Assembly: GCF_032118995.1 (NCBI RefSeq)
Contig: NC_092668.1
Location: 12,627,501 to 12,691,500, forward strand
Source: Asterias amurensis
Taxonomy: Eukaryota; Echinodermata; Asteroidea; Forcipulatida; Asteriidae
Direction of reading: 5' to 3'
Length of the DNA stretch: 64,000 nucleotides
In this document: in pieces, positions 25,953-37,597 of the stretch
Numbering within the stretch: the first letter of the stretch is position 1
Layout of the letters: each line of letters starts with the position of its first letter
The notes under the pieces: model-generated
What the model was told of the DNA's origin: nothing
The model's input: only the letters and a program-made list of their open reading frames with translations
Databases searched by the model: none
Translations under genes and position numbers: made by a program

Positions 25953-26025
25953 AGCCCCCAGTGAGAGTTGAACTCACGACCCCTGGTTTACAAGACCAGT
26001 GCTCTAACCACTGAGCTATGGAGGC
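25953..26025 (-). tRNA. tRNA-Thr (anticodon TGT)
   Basis: The 73-nt minus-strand sequence folds as a full cloverleaf. The acceptor stem GCCTCCA pairs with TGGGGGC (one G-T wobble), the D stem is GCTC/GAGC, the anticodon stem is CTGGT/ACCAG with loop CTTGTAA, and the T stem is GTGAG/CTCAC with a TTCAACT loop. The anticodon is TGT, which reads ACA (Thr). Box A (TAGCTCAGTGG) and box B (GTTCAACTC) are present, and a T run follows directly. Unlike the tRNA-derived SINE heads elsewhere here, all four stems are intact and no SINE body follows. Confidence 0.93.
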
Positions 26026-27084
26026 TTTCACGTCTACGCTGCAAATTTGTTACAATTTATTTACAAATAATTAAATTCACCACCCTCAACATTCTGAATG
26101 TGTTCACAGACACCGACCACCTACACGAGAGTGTATTACACGCCCGACTTCATTATTCTATTTCTAGGGAATAGGCCTACCGAAGTCCAAATCTGATTTA
26201 GTGTTTCTGTTACTTTTGTGTAGTTTGTGATTTTTTACTCCAGGCGTGCAGCGCACGCGTTGTCGACTCACGTGAACAACGCCCTCTTTTGGTGGAATTA
26301 ATTATCATGAAGTTAAAAAGCACATGGTGCATGAGTGCTGTGGTGTGGTTATGTTGCAACAATCGATTTGTGTTATTTTCATTTGGGAATAATGTGTCAT
26401 TGTTCGTTTTACGGGTGGCCATATTCCCAGTTTGTCCTTGCTCTATGATTGAAGCAAAGCGTAGTTTAGTTGGTCGGCCTCCCAAGAACTGGAATACATA
26501 CACAGTTCTACCTCCATGCATTAAACCATGAACTTGGGCAATGACCTCTGTTGCCCTAGTCTTGGCCTCTTTGAACCCCTTCAAACCCCTTCAAAGGATT
26601 CCCATAGACTTCAAGATTTACCAACCGCAGTACCCTTTTGAACAGTTAAAAATGCCCTTTTACGCTCAAAGACGACATTGCATGGCAGTATCCTTACCAA
26701 TGTTTTGTGCGGAAACAAAAATTTAGGTGAACTGCACCAAGAACAACGATATTTGGTTCAAATCCCTTGTCAAATAATTATTCTCCCCTTGTCAAACTCT
26801 ACTTTTCACTAGATATTTGATATTTTAACCCCCCCCCCCCCACACACACATGGAGGAAGAAAATAAATTACAAAGTGACTCTTTTCTTTTAACTAGAAGA
26901 TCTATTTCATTTGTTTGTTATGCGAGTACTCTTTGATACTCAATGTATAAATACCAGACTCAAATTCAACATTATTTTGTCACACATAATTTCAGTTAAA
27001 CAGTGGCTATTAATCAATTGAAAACCACAAGGAAACCACCCAACATGTCAGTCATGAGTTTTGGCCTGATCTTCCCCGGTGTCA

Positions 27085-27305
27085 AGAGATCTCAGCAAAC
27101 CCTCACAAGGGGATCTAAACACCAAGGTGGCAACAGCCAATCTCTCTCAGACAAACATTGGTTTAACATCCTTGATTAATTGCACAAATCAATACTAAAC
27201 TCTATTCATTCTGAAATCAGTGGTTAGCTTGCTAGGATTCAAACCCACAACCTAGTGATTGCAAGTCATGCAATATAACCACTGGCCAGAGTCAAGTTTG
27301 AGCCC
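27085..27305 (-). mobile_element. tRNA-derived SINE, intergenic
   Basis: The body GGCAACAGCCAATCTCTCTC is followed by a reversed tRNA-like head containing GGATTCAAACCCACAACC. The same layout is seen at 60478-60725. Confidence 0.6.
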
Positions 27306-27989
27306 TGGGACCCGCAACAGTACAAACCGAGGTTAAAGAATCTTAGAGGACACTTTGAAAGTTTATGTACCCGTTCTTTCTTTATTGAGTATTTTGGGGA
27401 TAAAGTGTCACTATCATACAGCAACTTCAGATGAAGAAAAAAAAAAGAGAGAAAGATCTGAAAAAGGGTTGAATCGATGACCAAATAAAAAAAACAATTT
27501 TATTTACATCAATTAGTAAGTAAATCAACCATAAAATAAAGTACACAAACCATATAATGGTTTTTCAATATTGTTGATGCATTTCAATAGAGGGGGTTTG
27601 TTTCCAAGAAAACGGGAATACCTTTTTAACAATTTGAACAAATCGGAGCCCTTTTGTAAAAATGTGTTTAATGCAAAATAAATTAATTTATCTAGACATG
27701 ATTATATTTATTATCATCGATGGAACAAAAAGCCCTCGGGGTCAGGGAGGTCAAGTGTATACATAGCTTTTTCTCTCAAATAACTTCAACGAATGTTGAG
27801 AATTAAAAGCAAAGCAAAGACACAATTGTGTAAGACGAGACCAATCAAACAGCAATGCATAGATAGTGGACAACGATAACGCAGTGTCCACAACAAGGTG
27901 TATTTCTAATTGTAATGCTGAAATGAATACGCCACCTTCCATGGTAGTTTAACAAATTTATGACAAATGTTTTCCACCATTCTGTTTGA

Positions 27990-28192
27990 GGCAAAATACA
28001 ACCGTCGATTTCTCAAACCTCTTCCTAACTTAAGACTAATCTTAGGACATAGGACGAGTCCCAACCCTGCACTGTAGCATGCAGACCTTAAGATCAATCC
28101 CAAGTTGCGACGAGTTACTCGAGTTACTCGAGTTATAACTCGAGTTATAAGACGAGTCCTAACTCTTTGTGAAATCGACGGCAGTTCTTTAG
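27990..28192. mobile_element. Palindromic (GAGTTAGGACTCGTC) repeat
   Basis: Begins CCGTCGATTTCTCAAACC and ends TTTGTGAAATCGACGG, which are inverted, with internal CTCGAGTTATAACTCGAG palindromes. A second copy, inverted, is at 60888-61055. Confidence 0.7.
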
Positions 28193-28495
28193 AACTGCTC
28201 GATTGTTTTAATCCTATATAAATCAAGGCATGTACAACTAACCTGTGAACCTTTCATTTCAAAAGGTGGTGGCATTTTTGGGACACCTCAAACAGTGGAC
28301 AGAGAATAATACATTAGTATACACAATCTCTCAGATTGAAATATCTTTGAATCCATCTCTCTGAAAGCCATATTCCTTTGAAGGGAAATAGTGGAAAACA
28401 TTTGTCATTATGAACAGCTGCAGTGTTTCTAATTTATAGGTAAGTTTTTATGGTAATTTTTTCATGGGAGCAATTACCTAAGGTATACCCTCCCA
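28190..28495. mobile_element. TTAA-type MITE (AAAGGCAAAGTATACC family), left-truncated
   Basis: Starts at TTTTAATCCTATATAAATC and ends CAATTACCTAAGGTATACCC, matching the right end of 33598-33976 and 56109-56734. Confidence 0.55.
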
Positions 28496-29510
28496 ATAAT
28501 AGAGAATTTGAAAACATTTCAAGAGTTTAAGGGACACAAGGTCTGATTTAAAGTGGGTTTTTTTGGGCAGGGCACTCTACTCTCAAGAGTTTTAATTTGT
28601 TAAACCTCTGCTAATATTGGCTGGTTCTTTACAGCAATTGCGGGAACAAAAATTAATTTCAGGTTTTTTGTTGCATATTTCCTTGGGGCAAAACAATAAT
28701 AATTTAAATCCTGAGAATTTTCCAAAGATGGATATATTTTGTATCCTAGTTTAAATATTATTTCAAAGAAACTCGTGAAATTTTGAATGTGGCCAGTGAG
28801 TTGATTAACAATTTTTTCATAATACACGGCCAAAATATCATTTCTTCAAAATCCAACAAATATTCCAAAATTTAATTTTATTGATTAGTTGCCCCCAGAT
28901 GAGTACAAAAACCTGTTGAAGATCCACTAGAACATGTTGCAATCAGCAGGCCATCAACTTTTGTTGTTGTAATTTGTTTATTTTGTTTTCCAGTGAAATT
29001 CTTGTAGAGGATACAGGTGCCATCTCTCAATCTTGCATCAAACTGTTAATGGCCCGATGTTTCAACCCTAGCAGAGCCGTTCTCGAAGGCCGATAGTTTA
29101 GCATTTGAGAAAGATTCTGCTATGGGTTGAGATCTCATGAGACTAACTACTTTCCACATACCTTTTGGTTGGTAAGCAATTTGAAAACAGCTAATTCGTC
29201 TTTTAAGTTTTAGCACTTAAGAAGGGATTCCAAAATTATTCAGTTGCCTTTTACTTTTGTGATTTTTCGTAAGGGAAGACACTTTTTGGATCCTCAGTCA
29301 AAAACTTCTCCAAGGTTGTGAATTTGCCACACAAAATTAAAAAAAAAAAAAAAACAGCTGTTACAACCTTTGCATGAATTCAAAGTGATTGAGCTTAACT
29401 AGCAATAAACATCCCTGGGTCTTAATGACATTTTGTATTTCTAAGACCACAGAAATGTTTGGATTTCTTACGGTTGGATAAGAGACGTAACCACTCCGTT
29501 CAGAATTGAA

Positions 29511-29664
29511 TTGAATGGGAGACTTTGCAACGCTAGGTGGCAGCAGGTAAATTACCAGGTAAATGTCCATTGTTTACGTAGTCCTGAGCATGCGCACATT
29601 ACCAAGAACAATCAATTTTACCTGGTAAGTCTGCTGCCACCAAGCGTCCCAAAAGTCTCCCACT
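29511..29664. mobile_element. Short MITE (TGGTGGCAGCAG ends), intergenic
   Basis: Left GGGAGACTTTGCAACGCTAG and right complement TGGGAGACTTTTGGGACGCT are inverted repeats bounding about 150 bp. A second copy is at 34617-34759. Confidence 0.7.
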
Positions 29665-29763
29665 ATACTTTGAAATACAAGTGCAATCATCTAGCTGCAA
29701 TAAACATTTCTTTCTGTTTTGACCCCAAAATGGCATGCTAGATTATTGCAGTTAAACCCTTCA

Positions 29764-29769
29764 TTTATT
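29764..29769 (-). other. Candidate 4E-BP polyadenylation signal
   Basis: This is the first minus-strand AATAAA downstream of the 4E-BP stop codon, about 680 nt away. Variant hexamers closer to the stop cannot be excluded, so the true 3' end is uncertain. Confidence 0.25.
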
Positions 29770-30445
29770 TCCATTTTTCATTGTGACGCATCAAGACTTT
29801 TGATCAGAAAAATAGTAATGAATCTTTCCAGAGCTGTCTTGCAAGTGCAGCAAAGGGAGAAATAAAAACAATGCACAAAATATTTAGACCCTTTCTATTT
29901 ATGAGATTTTGGTTGAATTACGTTGAAGATTTCACCATTTACAAGATGAGGAGTACACATCGTGAATGCACATTGCCGTGTCGAAAAATGATGCAACAGA
30001 AAATGGAAGAATTCTTTGGGTACAAGTTGAGCTACTATAGTTTCCCTTGTCCTTGGAATTTACCAAGCAAAACAACGACAAATCCGAGACCACAAACATT
30101 GTCCGAACATGCCTTAGGACATTAAATCTGCCCAAATGGCAGTCCAAGTTGCTTTGCCAACACTTTTTGAAGAGAGAGAAAAAAATAAAATAAACAAAAC
30201 ACATCTTGAGTTACTTGAACTTGCTATGCATTCTTGCCGATACAGATGCCGTCTTTTGAGAAGTAACTCGTTGCTTGCGTTATTGCACCATCTTATTTTG
30301 GTTTACATGTTCCTGTTCTGCGATTGTTTTTTCGTAATTTTTTTTCTTTTTCTCTAGTTATGGCCAAACCTGACTGGCCATTGATTCCCCCACACGAGGG
30401 CGGTAGACTACCTGATGAATTAAACGCACCAGGTCAACGACGGTC

Positions 30446-32505
30446 TCAGATGTCCATCTCAAACTGGGGCTCTTCTGCATCAGCTGGATAAAAGAAAAAC
30501 AAAGTGTTCACCAATATTTGCTGACTCACTCCAACAATTGTAGATCTTTAAATATCAATTTATTTTTCCCTTAAATTTTATATGAACAGAATTTGACTGA
30601 AATTATTCACACTAACTGCAGTCTAGAGAAGAGACTGGACGGCTGCTATACGAGAATGCTTCGCTCTGTTAAACAGATTGGGAGAGGCATGTCACAAACC
30701 TGGAGCTCTACGGTGGGCTACCGAGAGTTAACACCAAGATTAGGGCAAGAAGGCTGAGACTAGCAGGTCACTGTCTCAGACATGATGAGCTGGCAGCGAG
30801 CAAGCTTGTGCTTTTGGCCCCTACTCAAGGTCACTGTTCCCGAGGTAGACCACAAACCACCTATGTGGACACCTTGTGCCGGGACTCTGGACTGGGTCGG
30901 AAGAGCTACGTACAGCAATGGAAGACCAACGTGTTTGGAGGGATATCATCCGATGCTTCGCATCAACTGAATGAATGAACTGCCGTCCCTGGAGGAAATA
31001 CACGCCTATGTCCCCGGTCTTGGTTTTGCACCCCTGCCTTTGATTCCCATCAACTTTAATATTTTCCAATGTAGGTGCCCATTCCCAATTTTTATCTTGA
31101 TTTCTTTTCTACATAGCTCTTTACCATGAGTGGCTTTTAGTGACTGTTCGGGCAGACTTGCAAACGAAAAAATAGTTAAATAAATTTCAAACATTCAATA
31201 TTTACCACCAGCTGCTACTTCTTTGTTGTTACTTGGGGCAACTTGACCGTTAGTCTTGACCCCAGCATCACCTTTGACCGTGACCCCTGGGATGATGGGA
31301 AGATTGACCGGAGGTGTCCTGGCCAATGGCGAGTCTCGCAAATTCAGTAGAAACTGACGTTCATAAATTATGCGAGTTCCTGTGGAAAAATGCGTACAAA
31401 ACAACACAAATCAATATTTTGCGAAATTGTTACTTTGTTGAGCGACCTTGTTCGCCATTCTTCAATGAGTTTCAACTCTTATTTCAGTTTTAAAATCCAG
31501 TTATGCTAGTTGAGATAACCTAACCCTCCTCGGCGGAGGGTTAAGATTGCTTCACAAAAGATATTGACTCTACCTAGACCACATACCAAAGCAATTAGCA
31601 AATGCCTACAAAAACAAATAAATGGCATTCACACTAGTTGTATACTAGTTGCACAATGTTTTTTTTTACTCAGGGAAAAGTTTTATCACTTTTCATCAGC
31701 AATATTTTCTTTATGTTACTAATGGGATATTTAGTTACAAAGTCTAAATAATAATAATAATATTATTTAAGCCCTTAGCTTGCCCTTGCATTTGTAATTA
31801 TTGCCTAGACTACTAAATACTAGCACAGTGTAGCAGACCAGACTGTCTTCATAATTATTAATAATTAAATAAGTTGTATATCCCATCATCTACACATTTC
31901 AAATTCAAGAAAATTTTAAAAATACAAATTGAAATTGTCAAATTTAAAAGTTGATGCTTTCCTTAATTTGAGGGGATGAAATTGCTCCAGAATGAGCATA
32001 TACATGCATACATTTACACAACAAGATGTGATTTCATCATCATGCGGTGCATTCAACGCTAGCTAGGGTACACACTAGACAACCGCCCATAAACCTCCAC
32101 TGTTCAAAATGGGCAATGCACAACGTGCACGCGTGATACACAGACAATATCAAAACATACACACAGCACAGCCACAACAAATTTGCCATTTTTAAAAGCA
32201 TTATTTACGTTTCTTGCGTCAACAGAAAACTGACAGTTTTAACAAGACCTCATAAAGAAAGTATTCGTTTTATTGCTAAAGCATGTTCTGGTGTGTAAAT
32301 AAGTAAAAGAAAACGGGGAGGTGCATGACTTTGTTTTGGGGTTTTGTTTGTTTTTAATTTTACCTCCGGGGGTCGTTCCAAAGACCGTGCCGCCTGGCGT
32401 TGTGCTGTAATCAGCGGGCATTTGGTTGGGGTCCGCCACCAACACTTTCCTCGTGGGAATTTCCTTCGTTCCGCTCATCTGGCGCGACGGTGCTGGGCCT
32501 GACAT
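30446..32505 (-). CDS. EIF4EBP: Eukaryotic initiation factor 4E-binding protein (4E-BP)
   Basis: This mTORC1-controlled repressor of cap-dependent translation acts by competing with eIF4G for eIF4E. It has three coding exons, 32364-32505, 31206-31379 and 30446-30483, joined in phase 1 at both introns and giving 117 residues (human 4E-BP1 has 118). Every functional motif is visible: a RAIP-like KEIPTRKV near the N terminus; [17 protein letters not shown] with the two priming Thr-Pro sites (human T37/T46); the eIF4E-binding YERQFLL (YxxxxL-phi) inside [19 protein letters not shown] with the later Ser-Pro and Thr-Pro sites; and the C-terminal TOS motif FEMDI directly before the TGA. Vertebrates have three paralogues, and I cannot assign this single gene to one of them. 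It sits upstream of ANKHD1 and downstream of WAPL, all on the minus strand. Confidence 0.97.
30615..30972 (+). mobile_element. LINE fragment, reverse-transcriptase C-terminal region, 4E-BP intron 2
   Basis: The plus-strand translation includes [20 protein letters not shown] and [13 protein letters not shown], typical of the post-RT region of RTE/CR1-like non-LTR elements. A stop codon within the preceding [12 protein letters not shown] frame and loss of all upstream domains show it is a dead fragment. It sits between 4E-BP coding exons 2 and 3. Confidence 0.75.
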
Positions 32506-33597
32506 CGCTCCTGGGTTATTGAAGTGGCTTTTACAGCTTAAAAAATTGGCAAACTACATTTATTTGTGGCTTAACCAGGCCGAAATGTGCTATGACGATG
32601 TTACGTTTTGAAGCCAGGCCCGCGTCACGAGTGGAAAGCAAAGGGAATCGGGCTATGGAGAGGTCAGAGTTGAATATCGTGACGTACCATGTTTTCCAAG
32701 GTGTGTCATAAATATTCATGAGCAAAAGATCACCGTTATAAAATGTTGCGGTTTGTTTACAAAAATAACCCCATGGACAAACTGTTGACATGATGAACAT
32801 CGCAACAAAGGGTTAATTTCAGTCACATGTTTATGCAGATAATTGTTGTCGTGTTCAAATTGTCCAAAGTTCACTTCAATAAATTTAATGGTCAATGGTA
32901 GTAACCCGTTAGCGTACGCCTAAAAAGAGGGGCATTGGGTCAGAAGGGGGGGGGGGCAGGGGAGATTGAGTGGTTCTTGCTTATGTTTTTACCTCTCAAA
33001 TTTTGAAGTTTTTGTTAAATCTCATATCCCTTTACTAGAGTGAGAAACAGGGGGGAATGGTCACCAGAATAACAAACTACATAAAAACAAACTTTTTTTT
33101 ACAATTCCTATATTTGTTTCTTTATTTATCTGGAATTACTTTAGTTCTTAAAAGTTACATTTACAAGAATTTTGTTAAATCTATACATCACAATTACTTC
33201 CTTACCCCCCCCCCCCTCGAAAAAAATGAAACAAAATGAAACATTAAAAACATTAATAATAGCCACTATATCTATTTAACCCAAATCTTAACAACTGTAC
33301 ATAAAATGTTTCCCAGTTATAAATAATTAACTTTAAACCAGAAACACTGGTACATTAAAATACCAAAAATCCAAGCAACACGAAAGTTATCATTTTATAA
33401 ACATGTGCGAACCAAATTTTGTTTTGCTGTAAAATTCAGAATGTCGCAAAAAATTACACACATAATTACATGTATTTGGGTTTAGTAAACGAGGAATATG
33501 CAAAACAGATCACAACTACCTTAATTATTTCAATGACTAGCTACCAGGAACAATTAGCTTGTCATTTCGCTAGTCCATCGGCTTTTCACTTGTCCAC

Positions 33598-33976
33598 AAA
33601 GGCAAAGTATACCTTTGGTTTATGGAACTGTTTGATTGTTTTTAATCCTATATAAATGTAGATACATACAATAAAACTAGCGTGTTAACATTTCATTTCA
33701 AAAGGTTGTCATGTATTTGAGATAACGTCGAAAATCAGGAGTGGCTATAGCCGTATGGGAAGAATAATCCAAATTTGAAATACAAAACCTCAGGGTAAAA
33801 TATGTTTCTCAGAGTGAGTTAAATGTTTTTGACCCCCCCCCCCCCCCTCTAAAACCACATTCTTTTTAAGGGATTTATGTTTTTTAATGATATACATTAT
33901 TAACAGCTGCAATGCCTCTTAATAAGGAAGTTTTTATGATCATTAATACTTGTAGTAATTATCAATGGTATACCAT
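33598..33976. mobile_element. TTAA-type MITE (AAAGGCAAAGTATACC family)
   Basis: Left end AAAGGCAAAGTATACCTTTG and right end TAATTATCAATGGTATACC. It includes a C15 run near 33834 and TATAAATG words shared with 20571-20760. Confidence 0.6.
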
Positions 33977-34179
33977 CTCTTTATATCTAACTCGCAAATG
34001 GCTTATTGTGTATACAGTTGGTGGTAGAATAGGTCAAAGTTCAGAATCACCAATGCACCAATTTGTTTTTTCCCAGCGAAACATCAACATGACAGCACCT
34101 TTAAGCAAGATAAATCACAAGCATATAGCTGTTGCATTTTCTCTCAGTTACATTTAGCCGCAAAGTTAAAGTCTTAACC

Positions 34180-34445
34180 GAGCCAACATGGCTAACCAGA
34201 CTGGTGTTTTTATCCGGTTTCCTTGGCATTAAACGACTGAGAATATTTCTATCCCCTCCTGGACAGGAAGCCAGTCCATCCCAGCTTACTCTCCTTTTGT
34301 ACTCCTGGGTGGAGAGGAGAGAAGCAACTTTGATAAAATGCCTTGCTTAAAGGACACAAATGTCGAGATTGATCAGGCCAGGATGTGAACCCTGTAAATA
34401 ACAGAACTTAAGTCCACCACCCAAGACCGCTCAACCACAACACCC
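34180..34445 (-). mobile_element. tRNA-derived SINE, intergenic
   Basis: The body CTCCTGGACAGGAAGCCAGT is followed by a reversed eroded tRNA head with AGGATGTGAACCCTG and CGCTCAACCACAAC. A related copy is at 59690-59850. Confidence 0.5.
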
Positions 34446-34616
34446 TCTATTTGTCAGCAAGATTATTTTTAAACATTGAGAAACTGTCCTTTAAACTGAA
34501 TGTTAATCTATAATAAATGGTTGGTAAAATGGCTCCATTCTTGAAACTGGTGATGAAAATATAACAGGGCAAACTAACCATACAAATTCAGAAACATGAA
34601 CTCTGACAGTTGCTGG

Positions 34617-34759
34617 GTATGGGACTCTTGGAACACTAGGTGGCAGCAGACTAACCTGGTAATCCATTGTATTCAGTACTTTGCGCTTTCAAAAATCTAC
34701 GTCCACAATAGAAAATTTAACTTGTAAGTCTCCTGCCACCTAGCATTCAAAGTTTTCCC
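34617..34759. mobile_element. Short MITE (TGGTGGCAGCAG ends), second copy
   Basis: Contains ACACTAGGTGGCAGCAGAC and its inverted GTCTCCTGCCACCTAGCATT. Matches 29511-29664. Confidence 0.65.
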
Positions 34760-35354
34760 AGCGACGTAAAGTCAGCCTCGCTACCATAGGCAGTGCGCCG
34801 TATCGATACCTTTTGGCACTAAACCCCTGGTAGGGATGCGCTGAAAAATATGCTAAGTAAACGCATGTTAAGGTATTTTGATGCAATTCGGTTTCAAATG
34901 AGTGATTTAGACTGGTGCCTTCCAAACAGTTGTTCCTATAATACATGATTGGAAGTCAGGGATACATTCATTTAATTGAAAAAATCTAATATTTAAAACA
35001 TAACTAAAATGTACACAAAATAAGATTTTAAAACCCCATAGTTAGTGATTTGTTTCTTTACAAATATACATGTCAAAAATACTGACGAAAACCCAATTTC
35101 TGTTAACACACAAATTGTAAAAACACAAACTCAATAGAAGAGAAAGTTCATTTCTGTGTCGGATATTATGAAACGTCAACCTAAACTGTCTATACTATCA
35201 TTAATTGTTAAAATTGTTGTCCCATAGTAGTGGAAGTTTATTCTGTGGGTTTTTTGTGGCTGTTAAAAAACATTGAATTGTCAACTTTAAAACAAGGGTC
35301 TATTTTTAAACTTGTGAACGGGGTGAAGAGTTTTCCTGTGATATGTACCAAGGC

Positions 35355-35744
35355 TTAAAGGAACACGTTGCCTTGGATCGGTCGAGTTGGTCTTTGAAAA
35401 GCGTTTGTAACCGTTTTTTATAAAATGCATATGGGTAGAAAGATGTTGTAAAAGTAGAATACAATGATCCACACAAACATGCCTCGAAATTGCGTGGTTT
35501 TCCTTTTACCTCGTCGACTAACACGTCGGCCATTTATGGGGGTCAAAATTTTGACTCCCATAAATGGCCGACCATGTTAGTTCGCACAGTAGAAGGAAAA
35601 CCACGCAATTTCGAGGCAAACTTGTGTGGATCATTGTATTCTACTTTTAAAACATCTTTCCAACCACATGCATTTTATAAAAAACGGTTACAAACGCTTT
35701 TGTTTTGACCAACTCGTCCGATCCAAGGCAACGTGTTCCTTTAA
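35355..35744. mobile_element. 390-bp near-perfect fold-back MITE with TTAA ends
   Basis: TTAA at 35355-35358 and 35741-35744 bound two arms of about 195 bp that mirror each other around 35548/35549 (TCAAAATTTTGA). The ends are TTAAAGGAACACGTTGCC and its complement. The few arm mismatches suggest a young or gene-converted copy. No coding capacity. Confidence 0.85.
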
Positions 35745-36157
35745 GCACATAGAGCTGCAGGCTATTTTAGCTAAGCGCAACAAAATCGTGCTTACCAGAA
35801 TGAAGTGACCAGCTAAAATACCATACCGCATGCACCATCTATGATGGGTATCCTGGTTATTATTGCTTAGCAGAAAAACATTCAAGCTATAATTTCTGCT
35901 TGAGCAGCTGTGCGAAATTTGCCCAAGGTGGCATTTTTCAAGGCCTGATATTTGAGGCAAGGTCAGGCAAGGTCATTACTTGAAGTGACCTCTACTGAAG
36001 GTCAAATTGCTGTGCCCTGCAAAGACTGAGGCAGCTGGCCTGGAATTTCATCGATGAGAGGGCAAGGCCATTTTCATTTTGCAAAGGGCACTTATCACCG
36101 CTTGAAAAAACTTTAAAGTCTAAGGGAAACTTTTGAAGGATCACTAAGGCCATGACC

Positions 36158-36410
36158 TGGGCCCAATTTCATTGCTCTGCTTACCGTAAGCACAGATTGG
36201 CGCTTACGAATCAATGGAATTCTGTGCTTACGGCAAGCGTACTTCACAGGCTAGCGGCGAATTTTGGCTTCTGTGTGTGCGTACTCAAGGTTACTAGGCA
36301 TTCTACGCTTACAAGGCTAGCGCAGAAATTCAGTGCTTGCACGTAAACGGGGAATCGTGATCGTAAGCGCGGAATTCGGCGGTAAGATGAGCCATGAAAT
36401 TGTGCCATGG
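36158..36410. mobile_element. GGGCCCAAT-family MITE, intergenic
   Basis: Left GGGCCCAATTTCATTGCTCT and right GAGCCATGAAATTGTGCC are inverted, with TTACG(C/G)AAGC words between. Related to 16722-16860 and 40796-40955. Confidence 0.6.
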
Positions 36411-37067
36411 GCGACCCTTCCATTGCAAAACAGTCTAACTCAAAAATCTAACTCTTAAAAATCCAGATTAAAACTATTAACAATTTTTAAAATTCATTAA
36501 AATTACACATTGCATCATCGAGTACAGATTAAATCAAATGAAAACAAAATTAAGAAAATAAAAATTCACCATAAAATGTCTGCTGTGCACCATGAATTAC
36601 CATACTATCGCTTCAAATTAAAATTAAATTAATTCATTGTAGATATGTTGTCCAATTGTTCATACATTACTTGATCAACCTGATTTTCAACACTAACAAA
36701 ACGACGATTTACGTATAAACTCTCTCGGCAAGTTCAATTTGATAAAATTCCGCTTGCATTTTTGTTTTTAGACTACCAAAAAATTTTCATTCAAAATCTG
36801 CAATATTACCAATGATTTAAAAATAACACCAAAACCCGAAAAAAAGCAGGCGTAAAAATATTATTCAACAAGGAACGAAATGCAATCCTTGCATCTCAGA
36901 CAGTTTTTACTAGGATCAAACTCAACAAAGTTTGAAAAGTAAAACTTGCCATATTTGAGTAAATTTGCATACAAGTCCCGCCAACGTAATTTTTTCCCCA
37001 GTGCAACATTTGAAAGTTGTGATTTTTAACAATAGTCAAACCACAACTCCTTAAAAATATTGTTTTT

Positions 37068-37073
37068 TTTATT
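37068..37073 (-). other. Candidate WAPL polyadenylation signal
   Basis: Minus-strand AATAAA about 525 nt downstream of the WAPL stop. I scanned from the stop and found no earlier AATAAA, so this is the first canonical signal; the cleavage site is not proven. Confidence 0.4.
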
Positions 37074-37597
37074 TCAACAAGTTATGTACAATGAACGGTG
37101 AACTCGTTAAAATTATCAACATTCACTTTAAGCCAATTTACAAAAATAGAAGTTCCCTCCGGTAGAAAGATAATTTGCGACACACAGTATTTGAAACAAG
37201 CACACCACCAAGCACCCATTCTTGACAAACAGGCTTATTTCCCCCCTTTTGAGCCACATAGAACAGTCCATGGCTTCAAGAATTTTGCAAATGTGGGTTG
37301 AGCCATTTTGCTAAGAGGTTGGCTTCACTCTTCCCTCGATAGATATGGTTTCACCCAAACAGCAAATGGCGTCTTCAAAAACTTGTATCAATACACTACA
37401 AGATGGACTTTTTCATTTTGATTAAGGGTTAACAAATATTTCTCCTTTTCCCTCTCTGATGCATTCACTGCCGAAGGATATAAACAAAGTTCAGCTTTGT
37501 GCACGCAGATACATGTACATACACACCCCTTCAACTGAAGTCAAATGATCCACATGACTGCCTAGGTGTTTAATTGAAGAGGAACATACCATTTTAA

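Larger units (their letters stand above)
26026..30445. other. Intergenic between tRNA-Thr and the 4E-BP stop codon
   Basis: No gene with recognisable protein or splice structure is visible. The stretch holds a SINE (27085-27305), a palindromic repeat (27990-28192), part of a TTAA-type MITE (28190-28495) and a short MITE (29511-29664). The 4E-BP 3' UTR must lie at its right end; the first TTTATT (minus-strand AATAAA) downstream of the stop is at 29764-29769. Confidence 0.6.
32506..37597. other. Intergenic between the 4E-BP start and the WAPL stop codon
   Basis: No coding gene is recognised. The stretch holds the 4E-BP promoter (no clear core motif seen), a TTAA-type MITE (33598-33976), a SINE (34180-34445), a short MITE (34617-34759), a 390-bp fold-back element (35355-35744), a GGGCCCAATTTCAT-type MITE (36158-36410) and the WAPL 3' UTR. 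The 36420-37060 part is AT-rich with no visible structure. Confidence 0.6.
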
